This document shows positions 1-10,774 of a DNA stretch of 64,000 nt, one piece after another. Position 1 is the stretch's first letter. Every line of letters begins with the position of its first letter. The DNA comes from Paracamarosporium sp. OC-R06-R3. Lineage: Eukaryota > Ascomycota > Dothideomycetes > Pleosporales > Didymosphaeriaceae. A model generated the notes under the pieces. That model did not search any database, was not told the origin of the DNA, and saw nothing but the letters and a program-made list of their open reading frames with translations. A program made the position numbers and the translations under genes. Location: NCBI GenBank assembly GCA_019828545.1, contig JACVRA010000077.1:1-64000 (forward strand), read 5' to 3'.

Positions 1-236
1 TGTCCGGCGCGCTCGCTTATCAAGTACGTTAGCGGTTTCATGGAAAACGTGGTTTTCCAAATCTATTGTCAAGTTATAAGAATTACTCAAAACATTGAAT
101 TAATACTGCGTGTATATCTGGCCTATGTTTGGCCTCCGCAATCTTGCTGCAAAATACCAATATTTCGAGGCTTTATGTGATATATCCAGCTCTTAATTTG
201 CAACCTATTCTGTCTCATAAGAAATTGATGCAGATC

Positions 237-2517
237 TTAAGGAAGCATTTGGTCACTCCATGAAAACCAATCGAAAGCAGGGTCAAGGAAGAAGTCGTCT
301 GGTAAAGGCATCAAGCCATCGATTGGAACATTCAAGGTCGCATCCGTAGACGTGGTTGGCATATCGAATGCCTGCATGGCTTGCGAAGGATCTTCGGGCA
401 TTTGCGGTGGGGCGGCATCACGCGTGTGGTTTATGGCGGACTCCCGGTGCTGCTGTACCGGAGGATTAGAACGGTATATGGCGCTCACATGATTGATAAT
501 CCTTTCGGTAATATTCTTCAGTCTTTCTATCATTGTGTGTCGCGGTTGAAGTTTCTCTAAAAACCTTGGAACATTGGTTAAGATCTGTGTTGACAATGAG
601 CTTCTAGGTTTATATTGAGGCGGTATAGGAGAACAATCTTGTGCTATAATCGTGGGTTTTTCTTTGTGAGTGATGGAGTGACCAAGTTCCCCAACAGGCC
701 TCCATGTATCCGAGGTAGAATATAGTAATGCCATCACTCACCTCAAGTATCTTTCCACTCTCTTCCTGGTTCGCTGTCCCTTTCGCTAAGATTTGGCCCC
801 ACAATGTGCCGAACGCAATCATTGGATAGTGTATCCATTCCCATAGCATCGCAACATTCGCTTGTTTCGAGTCGTCGGATAGAAGCTCGCCAAGGCGAGG
901 GAGCAAGTTTAGCAGCTTCTGTGCAGGGATAAAGCATTTTGTTCTGAGATCTTTTGAAGCAACCGTGAGTAGTACGTCGAGATAATAGAAGTTTAATAGC
1001 AACGTTTGCAGGCGAATATCAACTGACGCATGACCGTGTGCACTCAGAAGGGGTTTCTCCACAAGTGCAGATGCTTCTAGAACCTGTTCATATCGTTAGA
1101 ACACGAGCAATTCCTGGAGGAAAGTGAACATTCCTTTTCTGCATCGGTGTACCACGATTTCAACTCTTTCCTGACTTTATCTACATTGTGTGTTTCTTGG
1201 CCAGGTAAGCAATACCAGACTTCAACCTTGATGCGTGATAGCAAAAACATTTGCTGGTCAAAATGTGCTTCGAATAGCACTGGAATACCATCAGTTGAAT
1301 AACGAGGTCGAGTGGACAAAAGTTCTTCCAGTGTTGGCAGTGGCATTGCCTTCGTTAATTGGCGTTGAAATATTGGTGATCGGCTTAAGATTAGTGCCAG
1401 CGTAGTGTCCAAAACGTTCAGACGCCAAAACAGCGCGTCACGATGCTTCTTAATAGTAGAGTCAATATGAGCTTGTGTGCCTGTTCGGTTGGTGTATGGT
1501 AAGACCACGCATATTCATATATGTAGCGCAACGTCACTCACCTACACCTAGTGCTATGAGCATCGTGCACGCTTTACTTAGCATTGACCAGCAAGCATGG
1601 GGCGCCATCAATCTCTCTATACACATTGTTATTATCATTAATGCCTCGACATTCAGAATGCTAGGCTCAAGAAGTAACCTAACGTCGTTAAAGGCAAGCC
1701 ATAGGTTGTTCTTTAGCATCGCACTCTGAGCTATTGATGCCGTTTCATCTAGATCGTTCAACGCAACGCTGTAGAACATGACCAGCCATGCACGGTCACG
1801 AACTAGCTCGGGCTGAGATGCTACCAAGGCATGCAGAATGTTCGATGGCACGGAGCTAATGGGCATTTTGATTTCGCGGAGGGTCGTTTCCAGAGCTAGC
1901 AGGCATGAGTAAGCTTTGGCAAAGCGCAGGTAAAACGTACCTTCAGTCCAGACCCTCCCTTGGTCATCATCAAATGAATGATACTGTGTTTGCGCGTTTT
2001 CTCCTAGGGTGTCGAAAATACTGGGATCTGGCAAGCAATTAGCTCACGAATCATGTTTCGATAGGTTGCTCACCTTGCCAAATTGTATGATATTCGTTCA
2101 TCAATCCTGCAAGATCATGAAGCGAATGATGCTCCCTGCCGATTAGTTTCTGTAGCCTCTCTGTTGCAGTAGCCTAAGCTCAAAGTCATCAGCTTCGGTG
2201 CGTCAATGCGCTGTGGATTGACTCAGGATTCCCAGAACAGAGGATTTTTATGCCACATAGGCACGCACCTGGACGGGAGGCGATGAGGATATCAGCCTTT
2301 GATGAGGACTAATACGCGAAACCGCAGCTGATGTTATCGTAGTAGAGCTCGGGCTAGCTTTACGCTTCCTCTTGCGTCGAAGTACGCCAGAGCGTGAGTA
2401 GGCGCAGGGGATGTCTTGCAACTTGCAACGAGCACATTCTGGTAGCTCTCGCGTGCACGCCATCTTTCGGGAGCGACAGGAATCGCACGCATACTTGGCG
2501 TGGGCTTCGGCGCTCAT
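237..2517 (-). CDS. Zn(II)2Cys6 transcription factor with fungal-specific regulatory domain
   Basis: A likely sequence-specific nuclear regulator. The first exon (2517-2269) begins at ATG 2517 and carries the binuclear cluster CDSCRSRKMAC...CARCKLQDIPC near residues 11-38, followed by a basic linker (RRKRKRK). Later exons read 2158-2074, 2027-1542 and from 1480 down to about 1100, with matching phases, and encode a helical middle region of the fungal_trans type. The last parts are about 1083-742 and 584-237. The join between the fourth and fifth coding blocks (about 1110-1080) is not resolved: no consensus GT-AG pair keeps both frames, and an in-frame TAA lies just upstream of the fifth block. 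The gene may use an odd splice or carry a lesion. It is divergent to an MFS exporter, the common arrangement for a pathway-specific or efflux regulator. The target is unknown. Confidence 0.8.
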
Positions 2518-2947
2518 CGCTAGGATGTGAGCCTACGCCAATGCATACATAGACCCAATTTAGGGAAATCGCCACGCCGTACGAGTCGGAAATTTCGAAT
2601 AGGATATACAGTATAATGCCAAGTATTCGATGAAAAGCGCTGGAGGGTACGTTGATGGGGAACGTCAAGCGAAGGGGCGGACGTCGCAACGGAGGTTATG
2701 CGATCCATAAGTTCCGAAGTTTGCCAAGCTAGCACTATCTGAGGCTTAGTACGGAAAGCTCTCCAATCACATCCATTCAATGAGCTTGACATCCTCCATA
2801 TCATCCGTAACCAGCGTCTATCTTCCGTGCGTTTGTTCTTAAAAGTCGCGGTTCCAGAGAAACGATGGCATCCTCGTACAAATCGACTACTAAATTCATT
2901 ACCTACATCCCAACCCCTCCTTGAAACACTTTGTGGCCTTGAAAACT
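2518..2947. promoter_or_regulatory. Shared divergent promoter between regulator and MFS exporter
   Basis: The 430 bp between the two start codons must hold the promoters of both the Zn2Cys6 regulator and the exporter. I see no coding continuity and no clear inverted CGG/CCG pair. Co-regulation is inferred only from the arrangement. Confidence 0.5.
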
Positions 2948-4975
2948 ATGCGTGGGGCAACCCAATCCAATATGGGCCAACCAAATGCTCAGGCATCCGA
3001 ACAGCCAGGCATGGACTTGAAGGTTAAAAAGACTGATGGGATGACCTTCGACCCGAAAACTGTTCTCCTTTTGACTTCGGTGTTTCTCTGCGTGTTCCTT
3101 GTCGGACTAGACAGAACAATTGTGTCAACAGTGAGTGCCACCCTACTCGTTAATTTCATCTGCTTACAATATGCGCTAGGCAGTTCCGAGCATCAGCAAT
3201 GAATTCAATGCCTTGTCCGACGTTGGATGGTATGGAAGCGCATACAACCTCACCTGCTGTTGTTTTCAGCTTCTCTTCGGCAAATTGTACACCTTTTTCC
3301 CCACGAAGGTTGTCCTTCTCGCAAGTGTTCTCTTATTCGAGGTCGCTTCTGCCCTCTGCGGCGCGGCTTCTAGCTCGACCATCTTTATCATCGGCAGAGC
3401 AATCGCAGGTATTGGATCAGCTGGAATCTTCGCTGGTAACGTATGTCACAAACGTATTTACATCTTACATTTCTTATAATAATCCAGTCCCTAATGCGTT
3501 TAAAAGTCCTAGCATGCTACTTGGGCTCGCATGGACATTAATCGCTAATATCTGCGTATAGATCGTTTGTGTAGTTCATACTGTCCCCCTGTCTAAGCGA
3601 CCTGCGTTACAAGGCTTGATGGGTGCCATTATGGGTGTCGCTACTGTCACTGGTCCCCTTATTGGTGGTGCTTTTACCTCTCACATCACTTGGAGGTGGT
3701 AAGTTGCCCTTAGACATATGATAAAATACTATTGCCATGCAAGGTCTCACTGTAACAGGTGTTTCTACATAAACTTGCCATTTGGGGGTTTAGCTATGCT
3801 TGCAATCTTCCAGTTCTTAAACCTGCCCGACAACGACCAAACCAAACTCCCAGTCACGCAAAAACTGACTCAAATTGATCTCCCTGGTTCTGCATTCCTT
3901 CTTCCTGGAGTAGTGTGTCTTCTTCTTGCACTTCAGTGGGGCGGACAGGCATATGCTGTATGTTTTCCACCGCATACTAACGGTAGCAGCTAATAGATTA
4001 CAGTGGAGTAACAGCCGAATCATCGTACTACTAGTCCTCCAAGGTGTCCTACTACTCGCTTTCGTCGCTGTACAGATCTGTCTCCCGAAAACAGCAACAG
4101 TCCCTCCGCGCTTATTCAAATACCGCAGTCTTGTTGCTGGTCTCTGGGCGACAATCTGTGTCGGCGCATCTCAATATATCTTTAGTAGGTCTTCCTATCT
4201 CCATCAGCGAAACTTTTCGAGAGCCAATAATTCGAGCTTCCATTAGCTTTTCTGGACGAACTAATTAACACTATCACCAGTCTACTACCTGCCGCTCTGG
4301 TTTCAGTCTATCAAGCATGCCTCCGCCGTATCCTCTGGAATTCGTCTCCTCCCGCTCATGCTCTCCACAATTTTTGGCTCCATAACTGGTGGCATCATCA
4401 CACAGAAGATTGGCTACTACACACCTCTGGCGATCATAGGAACATGCATCATGTCAGTCGGCGCTGGACTGCTAACTACTCTACAAGTTGATACAGACAC
4501 AAGCAAGTCGATCGGATATCAGGTTCTATATGGTCTTGGCACAGGACACTGTTTCCAAACGCCTATGCTCGCTGCGCAAACGGTTCTCTCAACCCCCGAC
4601 GTGCCCATGGGTCTTGCGCTGGTCTTGTTCGGTCAGTTACTCGGCGCTTCCATCTTCGTGTCAGTGGGTGAGAACGTCCTCGCGAATGAGCTAGTAAAGA
4701 AATTATCCTGGATACCAGGGTTCGACCAAACACTCATCACATCCGGTGGAGCAACATCCTTCCTCGAAGCCTTGCCTAGAGAGTTTCAAGCGTCAGCACT
4801 GGCAGAGTACAATGAGGCACTGAAGAAGGTCTTCCAGATTGGCTTGGTCATTGCCTGTCTTACCATACTTGGCACTGCTTCGTTGGAGTGGAAGACTGTC
4901 AAGAAACCACAAACAGATGCTTCGAGAAAGCAAACCCACGACGAAGGCAACGATATTGAGAAGGCGAGCGTCTAA
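2948..4975 (+). CDS. MFS drug-efflux transporter, DHA2 (14-TM) type
   Basis: A proton-driven plasma-membrane exporter by family. Six exons (2948-3130, 3180-3440, 3562-3698, 3759-3957, 4004-4184, 4281-4975) sum to 1656 nt and give 551 aa. The first membrane helix carries the [13 protein letters not shown] stretch typical of DHA2 proteins. The third exon has the motif-C-like [11 protein letters not shown] followed by [13 protein letters not shown], and the fifth junction gives YYLPLWFQ, all hallmarks of fungal multidrug and toxin pumps. The C-terminal tail is short and charged. ATG 2948 is the first ATG in frame; ATG 2972 is an alternative that would remove 8 residues. It lies head to head with a Zn2Cys6 regulator that may control it. 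The substrate cannot be told from sequence. Confidence 0.88.
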
Positions 4976-5836
4976 ACAATATACACGGCTGCCTAGTAAA
5001 AAAGCACATACTTTGTTACCACTCTCTTATGTATCATCCCATGTAAATTATCCAGCTCATCAATAACACACTTAGATAAGTCTCGGTACTGGAAATCTAG
5101 AATCTTTTTTTATTCAACCTTTTCTCTTTCAAGTCTCCTAATAAAAGTCATACAACAGCTAAACCTTCAAAGTCACATTGCTCAGCTAGGTGTCATTAAC
5201 TCAGCCTTCAGTGCGTCACGCGCTAGGGGGGCATTCTGTGGGTGCGAGAGCTAAACACTAGCCAAACTAAAGTTAGTTATTGGGAGGCTTGTAGATGATC
5301 TTTCCTCTTATGCGTTAACAACTTATACTCACAGCACAAAGGCATACGATATGTGAGGGTATCTCAGCCGCAAGCCGAGAGTAGTGGGACAACAGCTGAA
5401 GGATTGGGGGAGCGCGCAATATATATCCGACCACAGCGTGCCACAAACGCGAGTTGCACAATCATTACTTTTTCAGTTCCTTGATTCTCCAAAAATTTTG
5501 TTTCCCTATACCTTAAGGTAGATGAATGTCATACCGCAAAATATCTGGGCTAGAAGCGAGGAGGGTATTAAGTGAGAGCAAGTTGACCATCTTTGATTTC
5601 TATGTCATGATAGAACTTATCACATATACGTCGGCTCATCGTCAAAATGTGTATTTTCCGTCCATAATGCCTTGTTCAGATAGCAGTCGACCGCTTGAAG
5701 AGCGAGCTACCTGAATTCCAAGGAACATACCCACTGTAGAATCAAACTACAAGTGAGATGCAACAACTCATATCATGAACCAGGAGCTAACCCGCCTAGC
5801 CAATGACCCTATACAAATGTTAGCTTTGTCTGCTGT
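4976..5836. other. Intergenic, no gene recognised
   Basis: AT-rich sequence between the exporter and a secreted protein on the other strand. A TATA-like stretch (about 5418-5427) and a 62-codon ATG frame at 5526-5714 are present, but the frame has no recognisable domain or splice support, so I do not call it a gene. Confidence 0.4.
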
Positions 5837-6586
5837 TTATGTAAGAGCGGAATACTGACTGAGTGCGATTCCAGCATTAGCTGCAACCTCGGCAGCAAAT
5901 GCTTCAGTATTGGCGGCTTCACCTTGTGAATCGGACTCGGGGTTATCATCGTAGAACATGCAACCGTAGGACTTGATCCACAAGCGGCGGTTGTCGTCTT
6001 TGTCCTGAGTCATCAAACTGAAATTCCGATTCTCCACATCGTCCGCACCGTTTGGGAACTTCTTCATTTTGTCGTCGAGATGAGCGTGTGTGTACCGAGT
6101 ATCGTTCGAACCTTTGCTCGGATCGCAATCGTAGTCACTGGCGTTGTTAGTCTAGTGCATGCGGGGGCAAATCACAAAATACCGGCCTTACTTGTAGAAC
6201 CAGCAAATATACTGGGGAAAATCGGATTGATTCGTTGCTTTATCCATATGCGCGTACTGGATCGAAGGCTGCTGGCCCTCGGTGTAACCGTTGGATTCGG
6301 GGGCAGCCTGACACCACGGATATGGATGACCGTTGGCCTCTAGTGGCTCTTGCAGCATGAACGAGGTATCATTCGAATTCGTCTGGTAGCCACCGAACGT
6401 GAACATCTGGTTTTCGTCACGCTTCTTCTTCATGTGGCCAGGCGGTGGATGCTCGAGCTTCGGAGCTTCGAGCCGCTTGGCCTTGATAGCGGCATGCTCC
6501 CTAGTGCCTTCTACAGGGAGCAGCGCCGCAGGAGCTACAAGGCCGCAAAGCAGACCAAGCACAGAGACAGAAGAGAAGAGACGCAT
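5837..6586 (-). CDS. Small secreted protein, function unknown
   Basis: A 231-aa protein from two exons (6586-6192 and 6137-5837) joined across a 54 bp GT-AG intron; the exons sum to 696 nt. ATG 6586 is chosen because it starts a clear signal peptide (MRLFSSVSVLGLLCGLVAPA). The mature part begins with a charged stretch (KMKKKRDE-like), then a region rich in aromatic residues and polar turns with four well-spaced cysteines, in PYPWC, YICWFY, YDCDPS and YGCMFY. No transmembrane segment or GPI signal is visible. The next gene upstream on the same strand also encodes a small secreted Cys-containing protein. A role as an extracellular or plant-interaction protein is possible, but no known family was recognised. 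Confidence 0.75.
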
Positions 6587-7247
6587 CGTGCAGGCCGTCG
6601 TGGATTGGCGCAATGAATATGTATCGTACGCTCTCACAGAATAAGGTCGAGGTTGAGTTATCGAGTGAGTGAAGGTGTTGAGTTCGAAAGTAAGATTCGG
6701 TGGAGCTGCGGCAGTGTTCACATAGAGCAGTCGCCTTTGACGTAAAGTGGGGCGGTACTTCGTCTTTAGTGGGTGCAACCCAAGAGGCAGGAGCAGGAAA
6801 TTGAAAACAACAAGGTAAGTCCAGTCAAGAATCGGTGACGCCTTTTTCATGAAGCGCTTTGGTTTCGATACAGCACTCTTCCCTAGGGCGATTGAGAGGC
6901 TTTATACGGCAGGTAAAATATGAAAATGGGTCAATATAGTCATTCAACCCATGCATGTTCTGTTTACCTTGTGAATGATATTTGCTATAGCCCACAAAAG
7001 TACGGAGCTGATTTGCGCCGGGTCATGATATTTCTTAGTTTGAAGCTTTGACGACGATACAACGCTGCCATGAACATTCTTCAAATGATAGTCATTCAGG
7101 TGCTCCACACGCTTGGAATTCAGGGACTACTCACACTTCCACTCATCATCATAGTGTTATCTTCAGCACTGACGCAGCATCTCACAAGACGGCACATTTT
7201 CCTAATGCCATTGGAATCTCAACACCATCTGCGAATCCACTCCTTCC
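6587..7247. other. Intergenic, promoter of secreted protein
   Basis: Holds the upstream region of the secreted-protein gene ending at 5837. On the minus strand a TATAAA sits at 6906-6901, about 315 bp upstream of that ATG. Plus-strand frames at 7048-7308 show no domain or signal peptide and look like chance. Confidence 0.35.
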
Positions 7248-7688
7248 TCAACTATACAGCCCTGCAGTGCTAGATGCTCCCTCAGCCTCCTTGTTCCAGC
7301 ACACATAGTCTGCGACCCTCAAGCCATCAAAATCACCGATACTTGGCCCCGGAATTTCGCGCCACAAGTATGCGCTACTACAAGGCTTCGCCATCTCGCT
7401 GCCACTATGCACCAATTAGATCTTCGAACACAGTCTTATCTTAATGGTTTCCTACTAGTACAATCGACAAGCGCAAAATTCGATTATGTACCATGTTTTG
7501 GGGCTAATCTGGCGACCATGAGCGGTGAGTGGCTGGCAGTCGGTGCGGCCGGCATTGTGGAGGGTGAATGTCGTGTTCTCAATGGTTGTTATAATTCCGC
7601 AAGCAGGGAAGCTTGGTATACCTGGGTCGGCAAAAGCGAAGAGGATGATGGAACTGAGGATGGCAGAGAGGTAGGTTAGGGCATGCAT
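7248..7688 (-). CDS. Small secreted cysteine-containing protein, unknown function
   Basis: Two exons (7688-7462 and 7374-7248) joined over an 87 bp intron give 354 nt, 117 aa. The first exon starts with a signal peptide (MHALTYLSAILSSIILFAFA) and continues through ACGIITTIENTTFTLHNAG, TDCQPL, SPKTWY and EFCAC. The second exon, too short to stand out alone, reads AYLWREIPGPSIGDFDGL then DYVCWNKEAEGASS before TGA 7250-7248. Its coherent codon pattern is why I accept it. The mature protein has five cysteines. The splice sites (GTACTA and TAG) are my best choice; a site three bases away is also possible. Being next to another secreted-protein gene on the same strand suggests a small secretome pair. 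Function is unknown. Confidence 0.6.
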
Positions 7689-8577
7689 GATGAGGTCGTT
7701 CGATCGATCAGAAAGCTGGAATACTGTAGTTCAAATTGTAAGCATCGAAAAATTATTAACAATCGTTGGCGAGGAGGGGTCAGGTTGTGGAATGCATTGG
7801 CGGGAGGTCATACGACTGGTCGAGCAAGGGTTGTGTAGCGGTACAAGTTTCATCGAGCAGCTACGTCCATGTGTCCCATTGTACAACGGAAGCAAGCTCC
7901 GAGCATATACACCAACACGCAAGCAGCTTCTCAGTTTGCTGTTCTTCTTGCTCTACCCATACCCATGTATGAGACCTTGATCTTGATGTCCAGACTAGCT
8001 TTCTCAAAAATTAAACCTTCGTGGGCTGATGCGAGCAACTTCCCGGTTGACTAGTCACTGAACAAACGGCTAGTGTACGCATCCACTTCTCAGTAAGTCA
8101 CACGTGTATGTAGTGATTTCGATAGTATATATACATATTTATCCCAGATGCTATCACCAAATCAAACAAAAACTCATTCACTTGGGTTCTTTGAGCCGGG
8201 CTTCGAAGTGGCTTTTAGTTTTTGAACTTTCTTTTGGTGAATGTCAAATCTTAAGATGATATGTACATGGGTTCGAATACGAAGGTGAGCAGGAATGCAT
8301 CCTGTTTTTTTTTGCACTTTACTGTACATGCTTGTGCTACTACGAAGCTTAGTCAATATCTTTTCCGGAGGAATTCAACAGAAGAAAAGTAAAGAGAAGA
8401 CATATAGGTCAGCGAGATGCAAGACCCTTAGTATACATACCTAGCCTGTACAAAGTAGATCGCCGCTCCAACATATGGAACGGGCTACAACGTCATTCTT
8501 GAATCTCCAAAAAAAGAAAAGAATAATAAAGACTGGTACTATGCAATTCTTCGATCTCTGCAGTCCATTATAGGCAG
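7689..8577. other. Intergenic, no gene recognised
   Basis: Mixed-composition sequence with only short overlapping frames. A TATA-like run lies near 8127-8140. A GGTTCGAATAC match near 8270 resembles a tRNA B box but has no supporting cloverleaf. Nothing coding is supported. Confidence 0.4.
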
Positions 8578-9804
8578 CTACCATCTCTTCTCCTCATTGA
8601 AGTCCTTCCCCTGTCTTTCTTGCTCAATCCTTGCATCAAACTCCCTCTGCGCTCTCTCCCTCTCCCTCCTCCGCTCATCATCCGAGTCCACAAACGCAAA
8701 GCTGTCGTCCATCGAAGATCCCTCCCTCTGCTCTTTGTGGGGAGGCTGTCGCCTATTTATCGATGGTGGAGGTCCTTGCGGTGTTGGTGCACCTCCCCGA
8801 CGCAAGCGATCCCAGGCAGACTCTCCAGGCCTTGACTGGCTCTGCACTTCGTCCTGAAACATTCCTCCCGTGGGCGAGGCATCGTCGTCGTCGACCTGGC
8901 GTGTTGGTCTCCTCGGTGGCTGACTATAGGTGTAGGTAGATTGCTGTCGCGGCTGAGGGGTAGGCGGAGAATCTGAAGGGAAGGCCGAGTCGCTCCAAGA
9001 GTTGTCCGAAGATGAGGACCATGATTCATTTCCTGCAGTCGGAGACATATCATCATCAGCCGGTGTAGGTCTCCGAACACTCGAAGGGACTGGAGTCGGC
9101 GCTCCAGGTGTTGCATTATCTCCCGATCTAGCTCTTGCAGCAGCCTCCCACGCTGCTCTTCTTTCGTCAGCACTACTCCTTGCGGTCCTATTGGTCATGC
9201 GCGCCGTATCGGACGAGATTGTATTCTTCAGATCCGCCGCAAACTGCGCGAGCTTTGGGTCGTTCGCTGTCGCCTGCGCGGCAACGGGTTGCGCCAAGAT
9301 CTGCCCAACGAGCTTCCCTAGCTCACCAGCGACAAATACATAGCAGAAGAGTCTCCAGCTATGTCGCGCATACTGGGCCACCGGGGCCTTGAAGAACAGA
9401 AACTTGTTGGGGTTGATATCCTCAGGCTTCGGCTTATACAGTGGATATCGGCATTGCTCCCACGTATTGTACCATCTATACACGCCCGCACTAGCTCCAG
9501 CTGCCGTGAAGTACGACTTCGTCTGCTCGAGTTGGTATAGGTGGCCGGCAAGAGTTTGCGCTTCCTCGGCTGTCAGCGGGCGATGAAGTCGCATTTCAGC
9601 GAACTTGAGCGTCGATTCCGTCTTGAAGCGCACAGTGCCGCTGGAGAAACCCAGAAGAGGTCCAAGGATGGGTAGGGGTTGCGGAAGGGAGCTAGCATCG
9701 TATCGTTGGCCTGAAGGCGTACTGGTGGTGTAGGCATCGTTGTCGGAGGGGTAGGGATTGTCGGTAAAGCTATTCGCAGATGTCTCGATATCCTGTAGCA
9801 CCAT
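8578..9804 (-). CDS. Fungal conserved hypothetical protein with disordered C-terminal half
   Basis: A single uninterrupted 408-aa frame from ATG 9804. Residues 1-45 are polar and Ser/Thr-rich. Residues 45-190 form a folded, partly hydrophobic region with conserved-looking aromatic motifs (YRWYNTWEQCRYPLY near 108-122) and a hydrophobic patch (LFCYVFVAGELGKLVGQIL) that could be a membrane-associated helix. From about 190 to the end it is low complexity: Ser/Pro/Asp-rich, ending in a charged coiled-coil-like tail (DDERRRERERAQREFDARI). I recognise no named family. The layout (N-terminal membrane-associated domain, long acidic disordered tail) suggests an organelle-membrane or adaptor protein, which is speculation. 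Single-exon structure and good codon regularity support it as real. Confidence 0.7.
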   Translation of the reverse strand: MVLQDIETSANSFTDNPYPSDNDAYTTSTPSGQRYDASSLPQPLPILGPLLGFSSGTVRFKTESTLKFAEMRLHRPLTAEEAQTLAGHLYQLEQTKSYFTAAGASAGVYRWYNTWEQCRYPLYKPKPEDINPNKFLFFKAPVAQYARHSWRLFCYVFVAGELGKLVGQILAQPVAAQATANDPKLAQFAADLKNTISSDTARMTNRTARSSADERRAAWEAAARARSGDNATPGAPTPVPSSVRRPTPADDDMSPTAGNESWSSSSDNSWSDSAFPSDSPPTPQPRQQSTYTYSQPPRRPTRQVDDDDASPTGGMFQDEVQSQSRPGESAWDRLRRGGAPTPQGPPPSINRRQPPHKEQREGSSMDDSFAFVDSDDERRRERERAQREFDARIEQERQGKDFNEEKRW

Positions 9805-10774
9805 GTTTAGCTTCTTCAGCTGCAGTTAAGCAGCTATGCCGTGGCAAGGAACGGTTTGCGAGGTTGTGGTGCTGGAGGTAGCTCGAAGCTTGATGTGAGG
9901 TGGACTGACATCTGAGCTTAAGCGATGACGCAGATGAGGAACAGGGATGTGGATCTACGCATCTTGGCATTACGAACTATACCACTCTCAAAGGAAGTTC
10001 TGTGCTGTGCTTTAGCAACAGAGAAATGATGACCGTAAGACTTGCTCTTGCATAACAGATCTTGAGACATCATGCGACATCATGCGACATCAAACACGGC
10101 CCGGTAGATAGGTGAAAGATAGCTTACTACGTATACATCAAAGAGGCTTGCAATATGTGAACCGCCAACAGACTTCTCCAGATCTCAACCACGATATCAC
10201 ATCTTTGCATGACACATAAGCGGTTACTATGGCAAAGTAAATAATGGTGAGCAGGTAAAATATCTATTGGCCCCGAAGATCCGTCAGGGCAGAGCAATGG
10301 CTGTTGCGAAAAATAACGCTACTTGTACATGAATTGTTGGATCCAACAAAAATAAAACTCCCATACCCAATATACCTATGCACAGTATCGATGGCAGAGT
10401 AGACAAAGCGTGATATCCACACCAAAGGAAACACTACGCTCAATTCGTACCACTTGGACGGTGGGGTGCCATGTGGCGGGCATGCGAGAATAACCGAAAT
10501 CATGCTGTTCTGAAGAGCCAAAGCCACAAGGGGTCAGACTCCCAGTTTCTGTCAGAGTCGGTTCGGGGAGAGTTGATGATCGATTGCAAACTTCATCCTC
10601 TGCAATCGCGACCAGTGATTAGATGTACGTATTCGGGGGTAGACCGTGCGACGTTTCCATAAATGCAGAGATCCAGTAATGCGATTAAGGCTTCGAATCT
10701 GCCGTCTAGACATCCATCGCCACGAAGACAGCCTGTCATTATCGCTGCGTCAGTACAGCGTAGCCTGTGTCAAT
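9805..10774. other. Intergenic, no gene recognised
   Basis: Contains the upstream region of the gene starting at 9804 and the 3' flank of the ubiquitin-fold gene ending at 10775. Apart from a short direct repeat at 10071-10090 I see nothing structured. Confidence 0.35.
10071..10090. repeat. Two direct copies of a 10-mer (catgcgacat)
   Basis: The decamer catgcgacat occurs twice in direct succession, with a partial third copy beginning just upstream. It is too short to imply function. Confidence 0.6.

Noticed and set aside
5526..5714. 62-codon ATG frame after a TATA-like box
   Set aside because: No signal peptide, domain or supporting exon; likely chance.
8262..8290. GGTTCGAATAC resembling a tRNA B box
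   Set aside because: The last positions do not fit and no cloverleaf can be drawn.
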